A stretch of DNA of 64,000 nucleotides, from contig JAQFVV010006220.1 of NCBI GenBank assembly GCA_028023455.1, positions 9,693,916 to 9,757,915 on the forward strand, in the 5' to 3' direction. The position numbers were made by a program, and so were the translations under genes. Position 1 is the stretch's first letter, and every line of letters starts with the position of its first letter. This DNA is from Epiperipatus broadwayi (lineage: Eukaryota; Onychophora; Udeonychophora; Euonychophora; Peripatidae). Shown here piece by piece: positions 21,560 through 31,330 of this stretch. The notes beneath the pieces are model-generated. The model saw nothing but the letters and a program-made list of their open reading frames with translations. It was not told the DNA's origin and did not search any database.

Positions 21560-21745
21560 ATACATAATCACATACATAAGAAAACGTTAAATGATCTCCA
21601 ATATACAGAATTTTGTGCTGAACCAGCATTCATCAGCATAAAATGTGTATACTGGAGTCATTTATCTTTCTTCATATATGTGGACATGTGCATCAGTTGC
21701 ATAGAATGGAGTGGAGTATGAGTTCAAATCCCTTCTAATTACATT
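21560..21745. mobile_element. Short fold-back repeat with hammerhead-like core
   Basis: AAATGATCTCCAATATAC (about 21590) is inverted as GTATACTGGAGTCATTTA (21648-21665). The right part continues into TCTTTCTTCATATATGTGGA and GTGGAGTATG, which match the repeats at 51.9 and 58.45 kb (TATTGGAGATCATTTATCTC, CATGTGTGTGGCCATGTG). It therefore belongs to a dispersed family related to H3. No TSD or coding capacity was found. Confidence 0.5.
21598..21660 (-). ncRNA. Hammerhead-like motif with strong stem II
   Basis: On the lower strand CUGAUGA (complement of 21630-21636) is followed by AUGCUG-GUU-CAGCAC, a five-base-pair stem II. AAAAUUCU follows, where the core G is A. Upstream CCAGUAUAC and downstream GUAUAUUGG pair over nine positions with one G-U, as an outer stem I. 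The core mutation argues against present activity. Confidence 0.45.
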
Positions 21746-22342
21746 AAGTTTAAAAATAGATAACATAATTGCATTTAAATATTACATTAATAGTTTTATG
21801 TATTAATATAAAAGCTTTTTGCAATTTCAAAAATACTTCTTACATAAATTCATAAATATGTTTTGGAGCAGAGCACTTTCTTCAAAAAGTAAGTGTTTGA
21901 AAAACATGACATATCGAACATAATTTAAATTTACTTGTAAATGTTTTAAATCACATGCACTGAGGTGTCACTGTTAATAAACCATGACTCTTTTATTTTA
22001 CATATTCTATCATATCATTACTCTGTTGCATTAAAACATTATCATATATTTATTTAAGATCCAAAACATGGATGACATTGTTGGATTCTTTTAAAATCTG
22101 TTATATACATAAGGCTAGCATGCTGATTTACTCCCATGTTAATGTTTGTTCTTGATTTTCCATAGTAAACATATTACTATTATTGTAAGAAAAGGCTTCC
22201 TCCTGTGATGATGATATGCTGATATTGTGTGATGTCTGTCATATAATGACCTGATATAAACAATGAGCATTGCTCAACAAGTTTTGTGATAAATGCTTAG
22301 CCAGAGAAAGCATTTAAAATATCTGTCAGGAACCCCCTCCCT

Positions 22343-22388
22343 AACCTCTGACTATGGTTTCATGCTTTGGCACTCCTCAGGGAGGCCC
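22343..22388 (-). ncRNA. Hammerhead ribozyme motif H1a
   Basis: Lower strand: GGCCUCC, CUGAGGA, stem II GUGC-CAAA-GCAU, GAAA, then CCAUAGUC, AGAGG. All invariant core bases are present and the cleavage triplet is GUC. Stem I has one mismatch next to the core (C/A) followed by four pairs. Stem III ACCAUAGU has one mismatch against the palindromic ACCAUGGU of H1b. Probably weaker than H1b. Confidence 0.65.
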
Positions 22389-22762
22389 TAGGGTAGCTTC
22401 AGACAATAGATCTAAAAATACCAACTCAAAGCCAGCATTTATCTAAATGTTATCTATTGAGTGGAAAATCTGAAAATTTCAGACACCTACATGTTTTTAA
22501 ACCCAGCTATCCAAATCAAATATCTATATGGGGTTGAGAGATCTTCAGCCATAACATATATTAATAGTCTTATCAATATAACATCACATAAGACTTAAGG
22601 TAGAGACTATAAATAGTCAAAATAAGAGTCATAGATCACATGACCCAATTCTCTTAAGCTTGTAAGATATAAACAATGAGCATTGCCAATTGCTCAACAA
22701 GCTTTGTGACAAATGGTTAACCAGAGAAAGCATTTAAAATATCTCTATCAGGAAACCCCCCT

Positions 22763-22807
22763 AACCTCTGACCATGGTTTCATGCTTTGGCACTCCTCAG
22801 AGAGGTG
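22763..22807 (-). ncRNA. Hammerhead ribozyme motif H1b (best candidate)
   Basis: Read on the lower strand, this 45-nt segment fits the type I hammerhead throughout. Stem I CACCUCU pairs with AGAGGUU over six positions. The core is CUGAGGA (complement of 22794-22800). Stem II GUGC-CAAA-GCAU has three Watson-Crick pairs and one G-U. GAAA is intact. Stem III ACCAUGGU is self-complementary with a GUC triplet (cleavage expected after the C at 22770). Short palindromic stem III is known in hammerheads of Penelope-like elements and animal retrozymes, where two units pair. Activity is inferred, not shown. Confidence 0.78.
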
Positions 22808-23211
22808 CTAGGATAGCTTCAGACATTAGATCTAAAAATATCAACCCAAAGCCAGCATTTATCTAAAAGTTATCTATTGAGTGGTTAAGCATTTATAACA
22901 AAGCTTGTTGAGCAATTGCTCATTGTTTATATCTTACAAGCTTAAGTGAATTGGGTCATGTGATCTATGACTCTTATTTTGACTATTTATGGTCTCTGCC
23001 TTAAGTCTCATGCAATTTTATATTGCTAAGACTACTAATATATGGTATGGCTGAAGATCTCTCAGCATGTTATAGCTATTTGAGTTGGATAGCTGGGTTT
23101 GAAGACATGTAGATGTCTGAAAATTTCAGATTTTCCACTCAATAGATAACTTTTAGATAAATGCTGACTTTGGGATGGTATTTTTGGGTCTAGTGTCTGA
23201 AGCTACCCTAG

Positions 23212-23256
23212 CACCTCTCTGAGGAGTAGCAAGGCACAAAACCATGGTCAGAGATT
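23212..23256 (+). ncRNA. Hammerhead-like motif H1c, mutated core
   Basis: Upper strand: CACCUCU (23212-23218), CUGAGGA (23219-23225), then GUAGCAAGGCAC with a disrupted stem II. AAAAC follows (core G12 changed to A), then CAUGGUC and AGAGAUU. Compared with H1b, five substitutions fall between CUGAGGA and CAUGG, and one more weakens stem I. It is probably inactive, which leaves H1a and H1b as the only core-complete copies in this insertion. Confidence 0.6.
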
Positions 23257-23675
23257 AGGTTCCTGACAGAGGTAATTTAAATGCTTTCTCTGGTTGAGCA
23301 TTTATCACAAAGCTTGTTGAGCAATTGGCAATGTTCATTGTTTATATCTTACAAGCTTAAGAGAATTAGCTCATGTGATCTATGACTCTTATTTTCATTA
23401 TGACCTGATATTTTTTAATATGTGGTAAGATTTGAGATTTTTCTTTTTTTGGTTAGAAAATAAAATAATTAGGGAAAACTACTCAAGTCCTTATTACTGC
23501 TCAAATGACACACACTGTGAATATTGCCTTTCCCTTTATTGTTCCTCTATGAAAAACAATTTCAAAAGGTCTTTGTCCAACAATAGAATATTTAAAGGCG
23601 GTTTTAACTTTTATCTTTTACATCATAGTAAACATAGTTTTATCAGTTTTTAAAACTTGTTAACTTGCTCTTGTC

Positions 23676-24106
23676 CATCATCATCATCATCAACCATTAT
23701 CAATCCACCGCAGGATGAAGGTCTCTCCAAGTTTAATCCATCTTCTCCAATCTTTAGCTTCTCTTCTCCACAACACCCCTGCATATTTTCTTATTTCATC
23801 CATCCATCTCACATGTGGTCTCTTTCTGGGTCTTTTACAATCTCTTGGAATCCAGTTTAAAATTTCAATTGTCCATCTATTATCATCTCTTCTAGCAATA
23901 TGTCCAGCCCAACTCCATTTCAATCTTTTAACTTTTTCAATAAGGTCAGTAACACCTGTTTGTTATCTTAACCATACATTGCGTTTTCGATCTCTTCTTG
24001 TTACTCCCAACATACATCTCTCCATACTCCTTTGAGTGGTCTGAAGTCTCTGTATTGCTCTTCTATTAAGTGTCCAAGTCTCAGATCCATAAGTAAGAAC
24101 TGGTAA
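23676..24106 (-). mobile_element. 5'-truncated RTE fragment (3' end only)
   Basis: The last roughly 430 bp of the RTE LINE seen in full at 26.2-29.4 kb are present. The lower strand encodes PVLTYGSETWTLNRRAIQR, later LKWSWAGHIARRDD and the C-terminal RKRPHVRWMDEIRK block ending in WIDNG and a stop. The frame changes near 23940, so it is dead. The 3' end carries the same (TGA)n-type trinucleotide tail (lower strand) as the full element. The 5' break is near 24106. 5' truncation is the normal outcome of incomplete LINE reverse transcription. No clear TSD was found. Confidence 0.9.
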
Positions 24107-24169
24107 ATATTTTACAACTAAATTATCCATTATGCATTTTGAATTTAAATACATTACACTCCCCAATGT

Positions 24170-26089
24170 CTTTATTTGTAAAGCTTTAGACTAATTATAG
24201 ATCTAATTTATTTGATACTTTAAAACAATAAAATCTTGTTTCTCTGTCATTTTTTCACAGATCAAAATTATTGATTTTAATTTGATTAAGATATCAAAAC
24301 AAAAATAAAAACGTCAGATTAGATCATGAATAAACTTTATGTGTTTCTAGGGTATGCCACAGATTGTTCTTTAATGCATATGTTTTTGAACATGGTATTA
24401 ATGATAAGATAATCATATATTATTAGATATCACTATCCTAATGATTTATCAATATATATATATATATATTATGTAACGGTTTTTGGACATATTAAAACCA
24501 AATCTTCCATAATAATAGAAGAGATGTAAGTGTGACAACATTACATTCATTTTTTTTATATAATTATTGATAATATTTGCACTTTTCCAAATTTGCATTA
24601 GTACATACCCAATAATTTATTTTAGACTTATCATTTGATGCAGCTGATAAAAATTGAAATGTTTTTTTATTTTTTATTCTATTTATTATAATTTTAATCG
24701 TAGTACTTTTTTTTTCCATCTTTGACTTATTTAACAGCATTCTTAGAAGCATAAAAATGTTTTTATACTCAGTTAATACTTTATGGAATAATTGTTAATT
24801 ATCAATCATTCTGATTAATATGCTTTGGATTGATAAAAAGACAACATTTTGAAAATTCTTTGAGAATACTCCACTAAATTGAAAGCATTTTGAAAATTTA
24901 CTAATTCTTTTAGATGAACTACATGGATTTATATTCTTATTATATTCTTTAAATTTATTATTAAAGCATTTTACAAAAATTGATTTTTAGAAGGAGTTTT
25001 GAAGCATTTTCTTGGTCTAAAGTTGTTAGATATTGTCATGAAGTTCTCACATGCTGTTCTCCTGCGAACAAATTTACCTATAAATAACTTGTCTATATAC
25101 AAATGTTTTGAAGAATTCCTTTCATTATTTGAACTAAGTAGAATCAATTTACTAAAATAAAGTTAATTTAAGATCTATCTGATCAAGTAGTAATTTATTA
25201 GTAAAGCACTGCTTAATGCATCATTATGACAACACAGACTATTCATTTATACTCATTATTGCCACAACAGCAGCTGATACTTTTGCTACCATCTTAGACC
25301 GTATTTAAGTAGTTTGTTCTAGAGAATATTTTTATGATCATATCTTCCAAGGTTCTACATAGTTGAATTATTGATTTCATATTCCAATAACAATATATTT
25401 TAACAAAAACTTTTTTTTTTTTACTTAAATTTTGTTATAAAAGAGTTAACTGCAATTGTTAATTGCATTGAAAATTACAATTTTAATATTTTTAAAATGC
25501 CAATTTTTATGTATTATGATGTAAAAATAAATAAAAACAATAAATATAATTTTATATAAAATTCATTGACATTTTCAGAATTAATCTTTTTTTTATAATT
25601 TATACAATAATTATCTATATCTATGTAGCGACCTCAGATAAATCTTCTCAACCTTATTAAAGACAACTGTTCTTTTACAAACATCGGTATACTTTTTGAT
25701 ACTTTGATTATTGCGAAAATTTACAATAATTAGTGTCTTTGTGTTACCAGTGAAAATATTCCCTTCAACATATATATAATTGAGTACATAAAAACCGTAC
25801 TCAAGTATATAAGTACTTCAAAAGACAAGAAATAAAATCAACCTATATTAAAGAAGTTTCTCATTCTTCTCTCTTTTAACATTATTAGCAGTCATTTATA
25901 GACTACCATATTCATTGTATTTTTTAAAATAAAAATAAAAACACAGACAAAATTTATAGAAAAAAAGAAAGATTGAAATCATAATTGCTGGTCTCTATAG
26001 TGGAATAAAACTATTATACTTGACATTTTTATTATAATTCGATTCTGCATTTACAATTTTAATATTTTCCATCTCTAATAAATACGTTG
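24170..26089. other. A+T-rich DNA without supported feature
   Basis: No gene or structured repeat is recognised. A (TA)n run lies at about 24452-24470. Confidence 0.55.
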
Positions 26090-26173
26090 TTGATTAATAA
26101 TACTAATCATATATTAGTCTAAAAATTATCATATTATCTCAGATATACATTTTAAATCTTGGTTAAAGGTTAA

Positions 26174-29100
26174 CATCATCATCATCATCATCATCAACCA
26201 TTATCAATCCACTGCAGGATGAAGGTCTCTCCAAGTTTAATCCATCTTCTCCGATCTTTAGCTTCTCTTCTCCACAACACCCCTGCACATTTTCTTATTT
26301 CATCCATCCATCTCACATGTGGTCTCTTTCTGGGTCTTTTACAATCTCTTGGAATCCAGTTTAAAATTTCAATTGTCCATCTATTATCATTTCTTCTAGC
26401 AATATGTCCAGCCCAACTCCATTTCAATCTTTTAATTTTTTCAATAAGGTCAGTAACACCTGTTTGTTGTCTTACCCATACATTGCATTTTCGATCTCTT
26501 CTTGTTACTCCCAACATACATCTCTCCATACTCCTTTGAGTGGTCTGAAATCTCTGTATTGCTCTTCTATTAAGTGTCCAAGTCTCAGATCCATAAGTAA
26601 GAACTGGTAAAACACATTTGTTAAAAACCATCCTTTTCAAACACATAGGCATATTTCCTTTTAGTATCAAGTTATTTCTACCAAAAGCACTCCAACCAAG
26701 TTTAATTCTATGATTAATTTCCTCCATTATGTTTCCATCTGTATTAATAATCTGACCAAGGTATTTGTAACTGTTAACTTCTTCTAATTCGTCATAATCA
26801 ATCTTTATTTTCATATTTTGAGCAAATCGATTAAACATTACTTTAGTCTTTTTAACATTTATCTTTAGTCCTACTTTTCTACTTTCATCTGCTAACTCCT
26901 GCAACATTTCCTGCAGCTCTGAAGCATTATTTTCAAAAACAACTACATCATCTGCGAAATCTAAATGACTTAAATACTCTCCATTTACTTTCACTCCTTT
27001 AGTTTCCCATTTTAATCCACAAAATACTTCTTGCAGCACTGCTGTAAAGAGATTTGGAGATATGGAGTCACCTTGTCTTACACCTTTCTCAATGTTGATT
27101 TTTCCAGTATCATTATGTAATCTAATTGTTGCTGTTGCATTTTTATAAATATTCTTTAAAATATGACAATATCCTGGATCTATACCTTGATGATCCAATA
27201 CTTTAATCACTGAAGAAATGTGTATAGAATCAAATGCCTTTTCATAATCTACAAATCCAAAACATAATGACTACTCATATTCGTTTGTCCTTTCTATGAC
27301 TTCTCTCAATACTTGGATATGATCTATTGTACTAAAACCACTTTTAAATCCAGCTTGTTCTCTTGGTTGGTGGAAATCCAAAGTTCTCTGTAGACGAGTT
27401 GTAATTATCTTGGTAAAAATTTTATATAAAACTGATAAAAGGCTGATAGGTCTGTAATTTCTAATATCTTCCTTATCACCTTTTTTAAATATTAATATTA
27501 TTACTGCATTCTTCCAATCTTCCGGTACATCTTTATCATTTAGACATTTGGTATATAACTTTGCTAAAATTGTTTCTATTTCTTCACCTGCTTCTTTTAA
27601 TATATCAATTATAATTCCATCATTTCCTGGAGCCTTTCCTTTCTTCATACACTTAATTGCATGTCTCACTTCTTCATTTAAAATTCTGGGCAATTCGGAA
27701 GATGTAATAGATATAGGAGGTACTTGTTCTTTATTACTATATAATTCTTGATAAAAATCTTCTACCAATTTCATGATGTCATCTCTCTTTTTAGTAATAA
27801 TTCCATCTTTTTTTCTTATTGCAGATATAAATTTCCTACCAATACCAAAATGTTGTTTAACATTTTTGAGACTTTTATTTTCTTCTACAGCTTTCCTTGC
27901 TATTTCACAGTTATACTTTCTTATATCATTTTCAACTCTTTTCCGTACCATTTTACAAAATTCGAGATATTCAATTCTTTTTAATGCATCGTTTTTGTAT
28001 ATCTTCATATTCCTTCTTTTCTTCATAAATTCTCTAGTCTCAGTAGAAATTTTATTAGTCAATTGCTGCTTTTTTCTACCAGCTATGTTTGTTGCAGTTT
28101 TTAAAAGTGTATCAGTTATTTTCATATTAATTTCATTCAAATCTGTATCATGTTTAAAATCTCCTAACACTTGAAACCTATTTGTAAGTTCTAATTTAAA
28201 TTCATTAGAATGTTTCTGAAGATTAGGAATATCAACTGTAAATATTGTTTTTCTTAATAATTTTTGTCTTTCTAGTTTTACATTAACATGTAACTTACAC
28301 CTTACTAATCGATGATCACTTCCTGTGTTAAATTTATTAAGAACATTACAATCTTGAAATATGTATTTTCTGTTAGTCAAAATATAATCCAATTCTGCTG
28401 TACCTTCATTTGGATGCTTCCATGTCCATTTCCTTTTAACATTTTTCTCAAAAAATGAATTCATAATATAAAGTTTTTCTTTTTCTGCAAACTCCACAAG
28501 TCTATGTCCTCTCTCATTTCTATTACCATAACCAAAATTACCTACAGCAATTTCATCTTTCATTTGTCTACCAATTCTAGCATTAAAGTCTCCCATAACA
28601 ATTTTAAAATGTTGTTTACTCTGATCAAAAGCCTTTTGTACATCCATATAAAAATCTTCTACTACTTCATCAATATGAGAACTTGTTGGGGCATAAACCT
28701 GAATTATCTGCATTTGGTATCTGCTATTAAGTTGTATAACTAATCTTGCCACTCTGTCCGATACACCATCAATCTCCACAATATTGTTCTTCCACTTTTT
28801 ATTTATAATGAATCCTACTCCACTTGTATTTCCAATATGTGTGCCTTTATAATAGAGTATATGTCCACTTTTTAAATCAATTGTTTCTTCTCCTTTTCTT
28901 CTAACTTCACAAAGTCCAATAATGTCCCATTTAATATAAGACAGTTCTTCTTCTAATTCTTGCAATCTTCCTTCACTTGAAAGTGATCTGCAGTTGTAAG
29001 TACCTAAATAAAAAGTCATCATCAAATGGCAGCCTGGGTCCGCAATCAGGGGATTCTTAGCACCCTCCGCCTTCGGCCACCAACCGCTGCCTTGGTTGGT

Positions 29101-29416
29101 GACTTTACAGCCTCCTGGGAATAAGGGCCATGCTTTATTTTTGTCTGTCATAATTGTATATATGTATTGGAAAAATATTTATCATTTACACAAACATTCA
29201 TTCTGCCTTATCAGGCACTGAGAAGAAAGACCATGGTGTTTCTTTGGTGAGCAGCCCATCCATGTTCGTATACTATATGAATAATCACGTAGTAATAACA
29301 GCTGCAACGACAAGAACGTATGGAGTGGACATTAGGAATTTGCCCTGCTCGGTTCCTTTAAGGCCTTCAAGAGGAATCAAAGGGTCTCCTTTCAGTTAAT
29401 AGCAAACTCCTTTCTG
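26174..29416 (-). mobile_element. Near-full-length RTE-type LINE
   Basis: The element reads on the lower strand: a 5' leader of about 265 bp (29416-29152), one long coding frame (29151-26194), a very short 3' UTR and a trinucleotide tail of (TGA)-type repeats at 26174-26199. A single frame with APE endonuclease plus reverse transcriptase, short UTRs and a short-repeat tail are features of the RTE clade. A decayed copy fills 1-2790 and a 3' fragment lies at 23676-24106. The flanks (26090-26173 and 29417-29500) match one continuous stretch at 59480-59670, an empty site that supports the borders. The 5' limit is good to about 10 bp. No exact TSD was resolved. Confidence 0.9.
26194..29151 (-). 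pseudogene. RTE ORF: AP endonuclease + reverse transcriptase, one TAG
   Basis: The 986-codon frame is open except for one TAG at 27273-27271 (codon 627). Residues 1-45 form a short unassigned leader. Endonuclease motifs follow: YNCRSL (N53), CEVRR (E82), QVYAPTS (Y153), GDFNA (187-191), ELDYILTN (253-260) and GSDHRLV (D279, H280). Reverse transcriptase: KGKAPGNDG (504-512), NYRPISLL (565-572), QAGFK (599-603), motif A FVDYEKAFDS (633-642), GVRQGDSISP, and motif C FADD (732-735, catalytic aspartates). The C-terminus has LPVLTYGSETWTLNRR and WAGHIARRNDNRWT typical of RTE relatives. The stop splits the protein between the fingers and motif A, so an unsuppressed product would lack catalytic RT residues. 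The position normally holds a codon such as CAG, so one transition would explain TAG (inference). The start at 29151 precedes the endonuclease; an internal ATG at codon 44 or 45 is also possible. Confidence 0.92.
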
Positions 29417-30546
29417 TTTTTAATTAAACATAAATACATGAAATAATTGAACTTCATATCTGTTTTTTTTTCTTCATGTGTAATATCTTTTTTATATATA
29501 TTTAAGGCTTTCACTCACCAAAATGTGTGGTAGTAAGAATATCTCAAAAAGATATGACTTTTTTGCTTTAATGCGCTTTCTAATCATAAACTATACAATT
29601 TAATCGTGGAAAATAGCTACATTTAATTGAATTTTGGTTAAACTTTTATTAAATTGTTGGTAGAATAGAGACAGATTTATAAATAAATAGTCAGTGAAGC
29701 AGAAACACTTCCCCTGTAATATCTAACATAAGTAAGAATTCAGAAAAGTGATCTCCTGGGGAAAGAATCACACAAACTGGAATTATATATATGCTAATTG
29801 ACTATATCAATAATTATAAGGATTCATTTATCATGTGATGACCAGTGTATAAATGTATTTATTTATCTACATACTTGTGTGCATATCTGGGTTTTCTAAT
29901 CATTAAATACATATATTTATCAGAAAAATGGCTTTAGAACTATGAGATGAATTTTCAAGTATTTTTACAGTATAAATTAATTCATGTATATATTTATACA
30001 TATCAATGTACACTTCTTATTGTTAATCTAAATAATATAATTGCGATATCAATGCATTAAGAATAAAAAAAAGGGTGTAATTACGTCAGATCATCTAAAT
30101 ATATATAGTTTTCTGTTTATATATAACTAACATTTGTAATTTTATATTTTAATGAATAGATGTCCTAATTTAAAACTAATAAAGAAAGCAAATAATAAAA
30201 GATAGCATTTGTCAGGCTCCAGTTATGAAGTCAAATGAAATTGAATTTCTGCAAAAGTTGTTTCAAAATTGCATTTGACTAGGTATGATAAGAAGATTAT
30301 GAATCCATTTAGAAATATTTCTAATTTTTCAATGATAATATAAAAACAAATAAATGTTAAAATTTTTGTAAATGAACAAAATCTGATATAAATAAAAAAG
30401 ATAATCATCACTCAAACATTTGTGTGTGAGGAGTGTTTAAACATATAATGTATTCATTATTAATAACATAATTATGTCCCATATAAGTTTGTTATATCTG
30501 CTAACACTTCTGGTTGTGTTTTTAATAGTGTAATCTAATTAACAAG
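29417..30546. other. A+T-rich DNA without supported gene
   Basis: The first roughly 85 bp are the left-over target sequence of the RTE insertion (TTTTTAATTAAAC, TTCATGTGTAATATCTTTTT), shared with 59590-59670. Nothing else is recognised. Confidence 0.6.
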
Positions 30547-30562
30547 AAAAAATGTACATTTA

Positions 30563-30653
30563 AGTCAATGCGTTGGTAGCCTAGTGGTTAGCATAGCTGC
30601 CTTCTGAATAGTTGGCCCGGGTTCGCTACCCGGTCAACACATTTGACATATAA
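30563..30653 (+). mobile_element. tRNA-derived SINE S1 with 16-bp TSD
   Basis: TSD AAAAAATGTACATTTA lies at 30547-30562 and 30654-30669. The element reads GCGTTGGTAGCCTAGTGG (A-box), GGCCCGGGTTCGCTACCCGG (B-box with a perfect 5-bp T-arm), ACACATTTGACATATA and an A-tail. It is one of the best-preserved S1 copies. The intact T-arm shows the tRNA origin clearly, but the anticodon arm is not a proper one. Confidence 0.92.
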
Positions 30654-30899
30654 AAAAAATGTACATTTATATTTGTGTAAGTAAGGATTATGTAAAATTG
30701 GAGATATTTTCTAATATATAGCCATTGGTTTGATTTATCCGACATAAATTTTGAAGGGCTAATTAAAGTTTAGAATATAGATTTAAAATTGAAATGCTAT
30801 AATAAACTGTAGTAAAAGAATAACAGGCTATGGCAAATTACCACCTATAATTATTAATTGTTTGATTGCAGTTCTCTATTGACTATAGTCATCTGAATG

Positions 30900-31330
30900 C
30901 TTTCACATAAAGAACTTAACACACACCCTTTAAATATTTTAGATATACTTAAAACTTCTTCCATACATGACACATTCATGAGACATATGAATAAACACAT
31001 CTAAAAACGATAAATGATCCCAAGGTGCATTTTATACTGAACTAACACCCTTCAGTTATCCTAGATCATAATCTCTTTCAGTTGTCTTTATCATTTGTTC
31101 AGGATTTATCAAGATTAAATTATTACACTTTGATTTAAATTATTACAGCTAAGATGTAAAGTTTATATCAGAACTAATGAAAACCTCTAGTTTAGTAAAT
31201 GATTAATAAAGATCATTAAAGTAAATATATCAGTAGTTATAGGTATCAGAGAAAGTTTGACACTTGTAAATCAACGTGTAGTATCTTTTAACAAGTTATA
31301 TAGTTGAAAATTTATGGGCAATTTGTAGGA
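30900..31330. mobile_element. H3 family copy, inverted left part plus sense part
   Basis: The left part (about 30960-31080) is in inverted orientation and contains a hammerhead-like core. The right part (31185-31290) runs in sense: CCTCTAGTTTAGTAAATGAT, then GTTTGACACTTGTAAATCAA. The same order is seen at 4.6-4.85 kb. Both copies therefore share an inverted/sense junction near the same point. Boundaries and TSD are not resolved. Confidence 0.55.
31020..31075 (-). ncRNA. Hammerhead-like motif, family H3
   Basis: Lower strand: AACUGAAGG (core CUGANGA with the last A lost), GUGUUAGUUCAGUAU as a weak stem II, AAAAUGCACCUUGGG. Too decayed to be active. It is useful only as a family marker. Confidence 0.35.

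Larger units (their letters stand above)
22243..23411. mobile_element. Multimeric hammerhead-containing retroposon (family H1)
   Basis: A single insertion (22258-23396, 1139 bp) lies between ATAATGACCTGATAT (22243-22257) and ATTATGACCTGATAT (23397-23411), a 15-bp TSD with one change. It is built from one unit of about 415 bp. The left part (to about 22884) carries about 1.5 head-to-tail units on the lower strand. The right part carries about 1.2 units on the upper strand. The period is measured from repeats of CATTGTTTATATC at 22921 and 23336 (upper) and its complement at 22261 and 22674 (lower). Each complete unit contains one hammerhead motif. There is no open frame. Head-to-tail multimers with one self-cleaving motif per unit are the hallmark of retrozymes. 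The inverted left part inside one TSD fits twin priming on a multimeric RNA (inference). Confidence 0.82.

Noticed and set aside
23690-24035. Upper-strand frames in the RTE fragment
   Set aside because: Antisense shadows of the lower-strand RTE C-terminus; the same applies to 26219-26610 and 27548-28743.
30563-30653. A genuine tRNA gene
   Set aside because: The T-arm is good, but the anticodon arm and acceptor stem do not fold, and it has a SINE tail and TSD.
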